Part shown: positions 1-4,988 of the stretch, in pieces
Position numbering within the stretch: the stretch's first letter is position 1
Layout: every line of letters starts with the position of its first letter
Origin: Spirochaetaceae bacterium
GTDB taxonomy: Bacteria; Spirochaetota; Spirochaetia; Treponematales; Breznakiellaceae
NCBI GenBank assembly: GCA_031290405.1
Contig: JAITNO010000105.1
Location: 1 to 5,008, forward strand
Length of the DNA stretch: 5,008 nucleotides
Direction of reading: 5' to 3'
The notes under the pieces: model-generated
Databases searched by the model: none
Seen by the model: the letters and a program-made list of their open reading frames with translations, nothing else
What the model was told of the DNA's origin: nothing
Translations under genes and position numbers: made by a program

Positions 1-19
1 CGCCCACGGGCGAAAAACA

Positions 20-301
20 TCAGCCCAGAGACGATTCCAGAATGTTCCTTAACGCGTTCCCACTGCCGCAATGAGACTGCACGAGGGTAATCCCCTTGTT
101 CGCGGCCTCCTTGCGCGCAATCGCCGCCATCCCGTGAGAAACGGGGTTGGTTATAAGGACGATTAAATCAGGATTCCCCATAAGACGCTCCAACGGGCAT
201 TTTTTCTCGGTGAATACCTTCGCCTTGCAGCCAAATTCCTTGCAAATGTCCTTGTACTGACAGTGCATCCTGTCGTGTCCGCCTACGATGACGACGCTCA
301 T
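20..301 (-). CDS. DUF2325 family Cys-rich small protein
   Basis: This encodes 93 aa with the look of the DUF2325 family: an N-terminal strand and glycine turn followed by charged residues (SVVIVGGHDRMH, residues 2-13), a central NPDLIVLITNPVSHGM stretch (43-58), and a C-terminal segment with SHCGSGNAL (76-84). The biochemical role of the family is not established. Five cysteines (14, 20, 25, 35, 78) in so short a protein suggest metal or redox chemistry, which is inference. The start at 301 is chosen because AAAGGAGG (314-307) lies 5 nt upstream. The same frame stays open up to a TTG at 415, but that region has no second in-frame start with a ribosome site, and it overlaps the promoter start site. 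The stop is TGA at 22-20. The gene has its own promoter, a palindromic operator and a translationally coupled leader ORF, so it is probably regulated separately from the operon upstream. Confidence 0.88.
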   Translation of the reverse strand: MSVVIVGGHDRMHCQYKDICKEFGCKAKVFTEKKCPLERLMGNPDLIVLITNPVSHGMAAIARKEAANKGITLVQSHCGSGNALRNILESSLG

Positions 302-366
302 GGGCGCCTCCTTTGCGGCGCCTTGAGGCGGGGCCGCTCTCCTGAATGGGTGAATGGTGCGATCAT
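298..366 (-). CDS. 22-aa leader peptide ORF coupled to DUF2325
   Basis: ATG at 366 is preceded by AAGGAGA (377-371), with AAGGAG ending 5 nt before the codon. This is as good a ribosome site as any in the window. The ORF has 22 sense codons and ends in TGA at 300-298. That stop overlaps the DUF2325 ATG (301-299) in the ATGA arrangement typical of translational coupling. The peptide starts MIAPFTHSGERP and its second half is rich in Arg, Pro and Lys (R11, R13, K15, R19, R20, R21). Codons 18-20 (CAA AGG AGG) are themselves the Shine-Dalgarno of the next gene and form a tandem AGG-AGG arginine pair. It has no signal peptide or recognisable domain. It is most likely a cis-acting leader whose translation controls access to the downstream start; a functional microprotein is the alternative. 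The ORF and ribosome site are seen directly; the role is inferred. Confidence 0.6.
   Translation of the reverse strand: MIAPFTHSGERPRLKAPQRRRP
303..322 (-). promoter_or_regulatory. Hairpin sequestering the DUF2325 Shine-Dalgarno
   Basis: On the minus-strand RNA, GGCGCC (322-317) can pair with a second GGCGCC (308-303) as a 6-bp all-GC stem around the 8-nt loop GCAAAGGA. The Shine-Dalgarno AAAGGAGG (314-307) lies partly in the loop and partly in the 3' arm. An upstream CGCCTC (330-325) can alternatively pair with GAGGCG (310-305) and also cover the ribosome site, or fold locally as CGCC-TCAA-GGCG (330-319) and disrupt the first stem. A ribosome translating the 22-codon leader would traverse and melt these structures. 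Pairing was worked out by eye; no folding energy was computed. Confidence 0.5.
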
Positions 367-396
367 GCGTTCTCCTTACTTTCCAATATGCGTTCG

Positions 397-414
397 TGTT
401 AGAATTAACTAACA
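397..414 (-). promoter_or_regulatory. Palindromic operator, DtxR-like core
   Basis: A perfect 6-bp inverted repeat, TGTTAG-N6-CTAACA, has an AT-only 6-nt centre. Relative to the promoter at 419-447 the predicted start site is near 412, so the palindrome spans about -3 to +16, a classic repressor position. The inner TTAG-N6-CTAA matches the spacing and bases of the core of DtxR/IdeR/MntR-type metalloregulator boxes (established for that family). Assignment to such a regulator here is inference, and no regulator gene is in the window. Confidence 0.5.
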
Positions 415-418
415 ATTC

Positions 419-447
419 ATCTTATATGAGCCCGATAAAAACGTCAA
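419..447 (-). promoter_or_regulatory. Sigma70-type promoter for leader ORF and DUF2325
   Basis: The -35 element is TTGACG (447-442, 5 of 6 consensus bases), followed by a 17-nt spacer and a -10 element TAAGAT (424-419, 4 of 6). The spacer runs into the -10 as CATATAAGAT, so TATAAG with a 15-nt spacer is a poorer alternative. Predicted transcription starts near 412, giving a 5' leader of about 46 nt before the small ORF. The region is clearly more AT-rich than the flanking genes. Confidence 0.65.
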
Positions 448-486
448 GAGCGGGACGAGGGCCCCTTGCGCTATTGTGAGGGATCG

Positions 487-526
487 AGGAAGAGGGGGGC
501 AGGCCTCGCATAGCCGGCGCAGACCT
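487..526 (-). terminator. Possible hairpin plus C-rich tract ending the operon
   Basis: Just after the UPF0210 stop, the minus-strand RNA can form AGGTCTGC/GC-G-AGGCCT (526-501), an 8-bp stem with one G-U pair, one bulged G and a 9-nt loop. It is followed by a C/T tract containing seven consecutive C residues (about 500-487). No U-run follows, so this is not a canonical intrinsic terminator. The C-rich, G-poor stretch after it would suit Rho-dependent termination. Read-through into DUF2325 cannot be excluded. Confidence 0.3.
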
Positions 527-532
527 TCAGCC

Positions 533-1894
533 CTAGTTTCTAAAGCTGTGCAGAGGCGCGGGGATGTGGCCGCCGCGGGCGATGAAGGCGTCGCTGCTTG
601 CGCGGTTTACCGGCAGAATCGGCGCGCCGCCGAGGAGGCCCCCGAACTGCGCCCAGTCGCCGGCCTTCTTGCCGGGCACGGGGATCAGGCGGACGGCGGT
701 GGTCTTGTTGTTCACCATGCCGATGGCCATCTCGTCGGCGATAATCGCCGAAATCGTCGCCGCGCTCGTGTCGCCGGGAAGGGCGATCATGTCCAGCCCC
801 ACCGAGCAGACGCAGGTCATCGCCTCAAGCTTGTCCAGGCTAAGGGCGCCTGAGCGGACCGCGGCGATCATCCCCTCGTCCTCGGACACGGGGATGAAGG
901 CCCCGGAAAAGCCCCCGACGCGCGTCGACGCCATGATGCCGCCCTTCTTCACCATGTCGGTGAGCATGGCGAGCGCCGCCGTCGAGCCGTGGGCGCCGGC
1001 CGATTCAAGCCCCATCTCTTCGAGGATGCGGGCGACGGAATCGCCGACCGCCGGCGTCGGCGCCAGCGACAGGTCCAGTATGCCGAAGGGAACGCCCAGC
1101 CGTTTCGCCGCTTCCTTGCCGACAAGCTGCCCCATGCGCGTAATCTTGAACGCCGTCTTCTTAATCGCGTCGGCAAGCTCGCCAAAGCTCATCCCTTTGC
1201 AGTGTTCCAGGGCCGCCTTGATTGCCCCCGGGCCGGAAACGCCGACGTTGAGGCAGCACTCCGCCTCGCCCGTGCCGTGAAACGCGCCCGCCATGAAGGG
1301 ATTGTCCTCAGGCGCGTTGCAGAAGACGACGAGCTTCGCGCAGCCGATGGCGTCCCGCTCCGCCGTCTTCGCCGCCGTCGCCTTGACGATCCTCCCCATC
1401 AGGCTTACCGCGTCCATGTTGATGCCGCCCTTCGTGGCGGCGACGTTTACCGACGAACACACCCGCTCGGTGGCGGCCAGCGCGTCGGGAATCGAGTCGA
1501 TCAGCCTCCTGTCGCTGTCGGTAAAGCCCTTTTGCACGAGCGCCGAAAAGCCGCCCACAAAGTCAATCTCCAGCTCGCGCGCCGCCTCGTCCAGCGCCTG
1601 CGCGTAGGGCGTGTAATCCCCGTCGCCGGAGGAGGCCGCCACCAGCGCGATGGGCGTTACCGCGATGCGCTTATTGGTGATGGGAATGCCGTATTCCAGC
1701 TCAATGTCGCGCCCCGTCTTAACAAGCCGCCCCGCGACGCGGTAGATCTTGTCCTTTATCTTGTTCCGCGACGCGGCCCCCGACGAGGCGGCGCAGTCAA
1801 GCAGCGATATGCCCATCGTAATCGCCCGTATGTCGAGCTTGTAGCGCAGGAACATATCGATCGTTTCGACAATCTCTTTTGGCGTAAACAGCAT
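533..1894 (-). CDS. UPF0210 (DUF711, PFL-like fold) protein
   Basis: This encodes 453 aa, the usual full length for UPF0210/DUF711, a family with a pyruvate-formate-lyase-like barrel fold and no settled reaction. Family hallmarks are visible: DIRAITMGISLLDC near the N terminus (21-34), NAPEDNPFMAGAFHGTGE (193-210), NVGVSGPG (216-223), GAHGSTAAL (300-308), VGGFSGAFIPVSED (326-339) and LPGDTSAATI (372-381). The protein has a Cys-Cys pair (213-214) and the sequence RVGGF (325-329), which resemble active-site and glycyl-radical signatures of that superfamily; function is unproven. It is probably cytosolic, with no signal peptide or membrane segment. It starts 6 nt after the UPF0237 gene with only a weak ribosome site, which suggests translational coupling. 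The start agrees with the family N terminus. Family assignment is very secure; the enzymatic role is unknown. Confidence 0.95.
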   Translation of the reverse strand: MLFTPKEIVETIDMFLRYKLDIRAITMGISLLDCAASSGAASRNKIKDKIYRVAGRLVKTGRDIELEYGIPITNKRIAVTPIALVAASSGDGDYTPYAQALDEAARELEIDFVGGFSALVQKGFTDSDRRLIDSIPDALAATERVCSSVNVAATKGGINMDAVSLMGRIVKATAAKTAERDAIGCAKLVVFCNAPEDNPFMAGAFHGTGEAECCLNVGVSGPGAIKAALEHCKGMSFGELADAIKKTAFKITRMGQLVGKEAAKRLGVPFGILDLSLAPTPAVGDSVARILEEMGLESAGAHGSTAALAMLTDMVKKGGIMASTRVGGFSGAFIPVSEDEGMIAAVRSGALSLDKLEAMTCVCSVGLDMIALPGDTSAATISAIIADEMAIGMVNNKTTAVRLIPVPGKKAGDWAQFGGLLGGAPILPVNRASSDAFIARGGHIPAPLHSFRN

Positions 1895-1900
1895 GGGCTC

Positions 1901-2194
1901 TTAGATCCTGTGCATCGCGGCAAACACGTCTTCATGCCATATGCTGATGGACACGTTCATCGAGCCGCCAAGCGCCGTCAGCTCGGCCTTGAGCGTTTCC
2001 AGATCCGAGGCGCTCCCGGACAGATCGACCATCATCATCATCACGAAGCAGCCGGAGAGTATCGACTGGTTCACGTCTTCAATGTTCACCTTGCGCTCGG
2101 CAAGAAAGCCGCTTACCTTCGCGATGATGCCTACGCTGTCGTTCCCGACGACCGTCACAATCGCGTTTGACGAAGCATTCTTATTCACTGTCAT
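1901..2194 (-). CDS. UPF0237 ACT-domain protein
   Basis: This encodes 97 aa forming a single ACT domain. NAIVTVVGNDSVGIIAKVSGFLAERKV (10-36) gives the first strand, ligand loop and helix. NIEDVNQSILSGCF follows, then a short strand with four consecutive methionines (MMMM). A helix and the typical C terminus VSISIWHEDVFAAMHRI end the domain. This matches UPF0237, a family of standalone ACT proteins of about 90 aa. ACT domains bind small ligands, usually amino acids, and act as sensors. UPF0237 genes are repeatedly found beside UPF0210 genes, as here, so the pair probably forms a regulatory and catalytic partnership (inference). The ATG at 2194 overlaps the end of the AI-2E gene by 14 nt. GAGGA lies about 9 nt upstream of it, inside that gene. 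Confidence 0.93.
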   Translation of the reverse strand: MTVNKNASSNAIVTVVGNDSVGIIAKVSGFLAERKVNIEDVNQSILSGCFVMMMMVDLSGSASDLETLKAELTALGGSMNVSISIWHEDVFAAMHRI

Positions 2195-3317
2195 TGTTGT
2201 TTTCCTCGATGTTCACTTTTCTTTTCTTTATGTGATGTTCCTTAAAGAACATTTCAAGCACGGTTAGGAAGAGCACGATGATAAGCGGCCCCAAAATAAG
2301 GCCGTTGACGCCGAACAACGCCAAGCCGCCCATTATCGCAAAGAAGATGACAAGCGGATGGAGCTTTAAGCGGTCCTTAAGGAGGAAAGGACGGATAATG
2401 TTGTCCAGCAGGGAGATGCACAGCCCCGCGATAAGCGTCAAGAGGATGCCGCCTGCCACATCGCCGCTTAGGATGCGGGCCGCGCCGACCGGTATCCAGA
2501 CCAACGCGCCGCCCAGCATCGGGATGAAGACGCAGACAAAGGTAAGGCAGGCGAAGACCAGCGCCCCGTTCACGCGGAAGACGCTAAAGACGATGAATGC
2601 AAGCGTCGCCTGAATCAGGGCGACCGTCAAATAGCCCAGAATCAATCCCCGCGTTATCTCCTTAAACTTATTAACAAGGGCAATCGTGTATTTGTTCTTA
2701 ATCGGGATGACGCTCTTGACCAACGACGAAAGGTAGGGCGCGTCAAGATAGAAGAAAAACAAGCAGAACACCACCAACGCCAGGCCGAGGATGAAAAACG
2801 CCGTGTCGCGCAGAACGAGGCCGGAAAACCGAAACGCGTTGTAGACGTTGCTTTCGATAAAGCCAACCAGCCTGTTGTTCACGTCGAGCGGTTCAACGTC
2901 CACCATGCCGTTGGTAAGGTCAAAGATGAATTGCGCGCCGCTGCGGTACGCGGCGTCTATCGTTTCCCTGTTTTCCAAAATATAACTCTTGACGTTTTTA
3001 ACGATCTCAATGCCCTGAATGTACAACTGGCTCACCACGACGGCAAGCGGAACAAGCACAATCAGCACGGAGGCAAGCGCAAAGAACCCGGCAAGCAGCG
3101 TCCTTAAGATCGCGCCGACCTTCGTGTTCAGGTTTATCTTTGAGACTATCCTTTCGTAGAGCGGGTCGATCACCACATAGAGGAGCACAGACCACAGCAG
3201 AATCGTAAAGAAGGGAGCAAACAGACGGCACACCAGCAAAAACAGCGTTGCCAGCAACGCGCCGAGGACGACGTTTTGTATGAATCTGCCCGACAATCCG
3301 GGCTTGTCTTTTTCCAT
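2181..3317 (-). CDS. AI-2E family transporter-like membrane protein
   Basis: From the ATG at 3317 this is 378 aa. It has the AI-2E (UPF0118/PerM/TqsA) layout: two hydrophobic segments near the N terminus (about 15-50), a third at about 70-98, a soluble region (about 100-168), and a hydrophobic C-terminal half with segments near 170-190, 225-247, 252-275, 285-304 and 320-355. Family motifs are FIPMLGG (264-270), DNIIRPFLL (305-313), HPLVIFFAIMGG (320-331) and GLILGPLI (339-346). A charged, Asn/Glu-rich tail follows. Members are inner-membrane proteins variously linked to export of autoinducer-2 or to ion/proton transport; the substrate cannot be read here. The frame is open upstream to a TTG at 3356 (391 aa), but those 13 residues are not family-like, so the ATG is preferred. 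Neither start has a good ribosome site. The gene overlaps the ACT gene by 14 nt. Confidence 0.9.
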   Translation of the reverse strand: MEKDKPGLSGRFIQNVVLGALLATLFLLVCRLFAPFFTILLWSVLLYVVIDPLYERIVSKINLNTKVGAILRTLLAGFFALASVLIVLVPLAVVVSQLYIQGIEIVKNVKSYILENRETIDAAYRSGAQFIFDLTNGMVDVEPLDVNNRLVGFIESNVYNAFRFSGLVLRDTAFFILGLALVVFCLFFFYLDAPYLSSLVKSVIPIKNKYTIALVNKFKEITRGLILGYLTVALIQATLAFIVFSVFRVNGALVFACLTFVCVFIPMLGGALVWIPVGAARILSGDVAGGILLTLIAGLCISLLDNIIRPFLLKDRLKLHPLVIFFAIMGGLALFGVNGLILGPLIIVLFLTVLEMFFKEHHIKKRKVNIEENNNDSE

Positions 3318-3327
3318 ATCGCGGCAA

Positions 3328-3356
3328 AGCCTATCGGACGGGGCCGTCAGTGTCAA
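3328..3356 (-). promoter_or_regulatory. Possible internal promoter before AI-2E gene
   Basis: A perfect TTGACA (3356-3351) is followed after 17 nt by TAGGCT (3333-3328), which keeps only the T, A and final T of a -10 element. Transcription would start near 3321, four nt before the preferred ATG, giving an almost leaderless message. This would agree with the lack of a ribosome site there. GACG-GCCC-CGTC, a small inverted repeat, lies in the spacer. The weak -10 keeps this tentative. Confidence 0.25.
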
Positions 3357-3383
3357 GACAGCCTGCAGGCGTGGCAGGGCCGC

Positions 3384-4184
3384 CTAAAAAAGCCGCGAAA
3401 AGCGGACGCCCACGCCGAAACGCCAGCCTAAGAGCTCAGTATCCCCCGCAGCCGCTTCCGGCGGGTGGAACGGCGCCATCATGCTCACATCCAGGCCGAC
3501 GCCGTAGTCGTTCCAGGGCCGCCAGTCGAAGCCCAGCGCGAAGCGCGCGAAGAGCCAACGGGCGCCGCCCCAAAAATAATCCGCCGCCGCATCGTTGCGC
3601 CTCTTGATCTCGTCAATCGGGTCGACGCCATCGTTCAAGCCGCCGGCAAGCACAACCGCGCGGAAATCCGCGGCAAGACCCAGATTCGCCTTGAGGACAA
3701 ACGCCGCCGACAGGGGAACGTGGAGCTCGGCGGCGGCGCCTGCGACAACGCCGTAGACCTCCGCCTCTCTGTTTTCGCTTGCCGCGGGAACAGGCCGCCC
3801 GCGCAAATCCGACCAGCGGTAATGCGTGGAGTAGAAACCCAAACTCGGCGCAATGAAGACGTCGGCCCCTCCAAGGGAGGCCAGAGGAAAGCCGAAACTC
3901 GCAAAAAACGTAGGGAGCACGGGCATCGGGTCGGATTCAAGACTGCCGTCCTCGATAAGAAACGCAAGATCCCCACCCAGTGCCAAAAACCGGCGCGCTC
4001 CGCGCCCGCCCGCGGCAGAGCCCTCCACAGAAGGATCCGCCACTGGAGAAGCCCCCTCAGCCCCCACAGCCGCAGAGGGATCCCTTTGCGGGACCGGCGG
4101 CGGCGCCTGCGCGTTCAACACGGAAACCGACGCCAGGAAGAAGAGCGCGGCGACGGCGGCGGCAACAGAAGCAAGCCACGTCAT
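3384..4184 (-). CDS. Exported beta-barrel-like hypothetical protein
   Basis: This encodes 266 aa of no family that I recognise. Residues 1-27 form a Sec signal peptide: a hydrophobic run at about 4-23, then LNAQA, with cleavage likely after A25 or A27. There is no lipobox cysteine. A low-complexity Ala/Pro/Gly linker covers about 28-65. The rest has alternating short strands rich in Gly and aromatics (FLALGGDLAF, DVFIAPSLGFYSTHYRWSD, AFVLKANLGLAADFRAV, ARFALGFDWRPWNDYGVGLDVSMM) and ends LGWRFGVGVRFSRLF. The final Phe and the amphipathic last strand are typical of outer-membrane beta-barrel proteins, so it is probably a small barrel of about 8-10 strands; the count is inferred. It begins 6 nt after the hydrolase stop, with TAGG about 5 nt before the ATG, indicating co-transcription. 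It could instead be a periplasmic beta-sandwich protein. Confidence 0.8.
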   Translation of the reverse strand: MTWLASVAAAVAALFFLASVSVLNAQAPPPVPQRDPSAAVGAEGASPVADPSVEGSAAGGRGARRFLALGGDLAFLIEDGSLESDPMPVLPTFFASFGFPLASLGGADVFIAPSLGFYSTHYRWSDLRGRPVPAASENREAEVYGVVAGAAAELHVPLSAAFVLKANLGLAADFRAVVLAGGLNDGVDPIDEIKRRNDAAADYFWGGARWLFARFALGFDWRPWNDYGVGLDVSMMAPFHPPEAAAGDTELLGWRFGVGVRFSRLF

Positions 4185-4190
4185 ACGCGC

Positions 4191-4850
4191 CTACGAATAG
4201 TAAACCGCCTCCCGCCCTATCGACGTCGCCTCACCGTGACCGGGGAAGACGCGCGTCAAAGGCGGCAAGGCGAACAGACGCAGGAGACTCGCCTCAAGCT
4301 TGGCCGGATCGCTCTCCGGCAGGTCGGACCGACCAACGCCGCAATTGAAAAGCACGTCTCCGCTTATCAGCACGCCGCCAGCCGCGTCGTAAAAACCCAC
4401 CGAACCCGCGCTGTGGCCAGGCAGGTGCACCACCGTAAAACGCTCCACCAGGTCCCCGTCCTTCAGAACCCGCGAAGGCTCAGGCAGCTCCCTCCACAGA
4501 CCGTCCACGTACGAAGCGTCGCCGGCCACCGCGCGGAAACTCGCGCAATGCTTTTCGTAGGCCCCCTTCCCCAGAAAGCCCGCGTCGTCCCCATGGATGG
4601 CAACGCCTAAGAGAACGCCCCGCATCGCATAATGGGAAACCAATGGCGGCAGCGCGGCAAGATGGTCGAAGTGCCCATGCGTCAAAAGAACGCACCGCGG
4701 CCGCAACGCAAGCGCCTCAAGCCTTTCGACAATCGCATCCGCATCGTCGCCCGGATCGACCACAGCCGCCGCGCCCGCCCCAAGCGGCACAATGTAACAA
4801 TTCGTCGCCAGAGCCCCGACGACAATCCTTTCAATCTGTGCAGTGTTCAT
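4191..4850 (-). CDS. Metallo-beta-lactamase fold hydrolase, glyoxalase II-like
   Basis: This encodes 219 aa, a full-length single-domain metallo-beta-lactamase protein of the GloB/YcbL type. The N terminus IERIVVGALATNCYIV is typical of that group. Metal ligands are visible: the HxHxDH motif as THGHFDH (57-63; H58, H60, D62, H63), PGHSAGS with H146, SGDVLF with D165, and FPGHG with H205. Together these form a complete binuclear site. Relatives hydrolyse thioesters such as S-lactoylglutathione. The C-terminal substrate-binding helical domain of classical glyoxalase II is absent, so the substrate is unknown. It is probably cytosolic. It is the first gene of the minus-strand cluster. Its ATG has only GGGGG immediately upstream, too close for a normal ribosome site. 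TTGCGT-17-TAGCAT (4885-4857) is placed so that transcription would start at the ATG itself. Confidence 0.92.
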   Translation of the reverse strand: MNTAQIERIVVGALATNCYIVPLGAGAAAVVDPGDDADAIVERLEALALRPRCVLLTHGHFDHLAALPPLVSHYAMRGVLLGVAIHGDDAGFLGKGAYEKHCASFRAVAGDASYVDGLWRELPEPSRVLKDGDLVERFTVVHLPGHSAGSVGFYDAAGGVLISGDVLFNCGVGRSDLPESDPAKLEASLLRLFALPPLTRVFPGHGEATSIGREAVYYS

Positions 4851-4856
4851 ACCCCC

Positions 4857-4885
4857 ATGCTAACGCACAACAGCCATAAACGCAA
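4857..4885 (-). promoter_or_regulatory. Weak promoter candidate, leaderless geometry
   Basis: TTGCGT (4885-4880), a 17-nt spacer and TAGCAT (4862-4857) form a weak sigma70-like pair (3 of 6 and 4 of 6). The -10 ends exactly seven bases before the A of the hydrolase ATG at 4850. TAnnnT about 7 nt upstream of a start codon is the known signature of leaderless genes. The evidence is positional only. Confidence 0.25.
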
Positions 4886-4895
4886 GGCCGCGCAT

Positions 4896-4955
4896 TGCCT
4901 CATAAATATTCTAACCCAAAACAGGTCATGCCTCATAATAAAAATCTAACCCAAA
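4896..4955 (-). repeat. Pair of imperfect direct repeats in intergenic region
   Basis: Two copies, at 4955-4929 (27 bp) and 4920-4896 (25 bp), read TTTGGGTTAGA - AT-rich spacer of 6 or 4 nt - TTATGAGGCA on the minus strand. The 11-nt and 10-nt ends are identical between copies, and an 8-nt gap separates them. The period is 33-35 bp, roughly three helical turns, so bound proteins would lie on nearly the same DNA face. AT-rich repeats in an otherwise GC-rich window, between a minus-strand gene and a possible divergent one, suggest regulator binding sites (inference). GGGTTA also occurs once on the opposite strand at 4992-4997. -10-like TATTAT and TAGAAT occur inside the copies, but neither has a matching -35. 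Confidence 0.55.
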
Positions 4956-4988
4956 TATGCTTAGCCGATGGAGGGATCGGAGAGCACC

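Noticed and set aside
1..12. CGCCC-AC-GGGCG inverted repeat at the left edge as a terminator for DUF2325
   Set aside because: On the minus strand the T-run comes before, not after, the stem, and the sequence beyond the window is unknown. It may be part of a larger bidirectional hairpin but cannot be called here.
302..415. N-terminal extension of DUF2325 to a TTG at 415
   Set aside because: The extra 38 residues are not family-like, the TTG lacks a ribosome site, and it falls upstream of the predicted transcription start. The internal ATG at 301 has a textbook Shine-Dalgarno.
989..2170. 393-codon open frame on the plus strand
   Set aside because: It lies wholly antisense to UPF0210 and UPF0237, both of which are secure by family motifs. 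Its Arg/Val/His-rich, motif-free translation is what a GC-rich antisense frame produces. Its HHHHH run is just the complement of the MMMM codons.
3318..3356. N-terminal extension of the AI-2E protein to a TTG at 3356
   Set aside because: The 13 added residues are polar and not typical of the family, and the TTG coincides with a TTGACA -35-like hexamer. The ATG at 3317 gives the expected N terminus. The choice is not certain.
3361..3370. Perfect 10-bp palindrome GCCTGCAGGC between barrel-like and AI-2E genes
   Set aside because: It is short, has no T-run for termination, and such palindromes are expected by chance in GC-rich DNA.
3465..4610. 381-codon open frame on the plus strand
   Set aside because: It is antisense to the barrel-like gene and the hydrolase, has an Arg/Gln/Pro-rich low-complexity translation, and shows no ribosome site or domain.
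4849..4859. Three-codon ORF (ATG GGG GTA TGA) overlapping the hydrolase start
   Set aside because: It has no ribosome site and minimal length. It resembles the DUF2325 leader overlap but is most likely chance.
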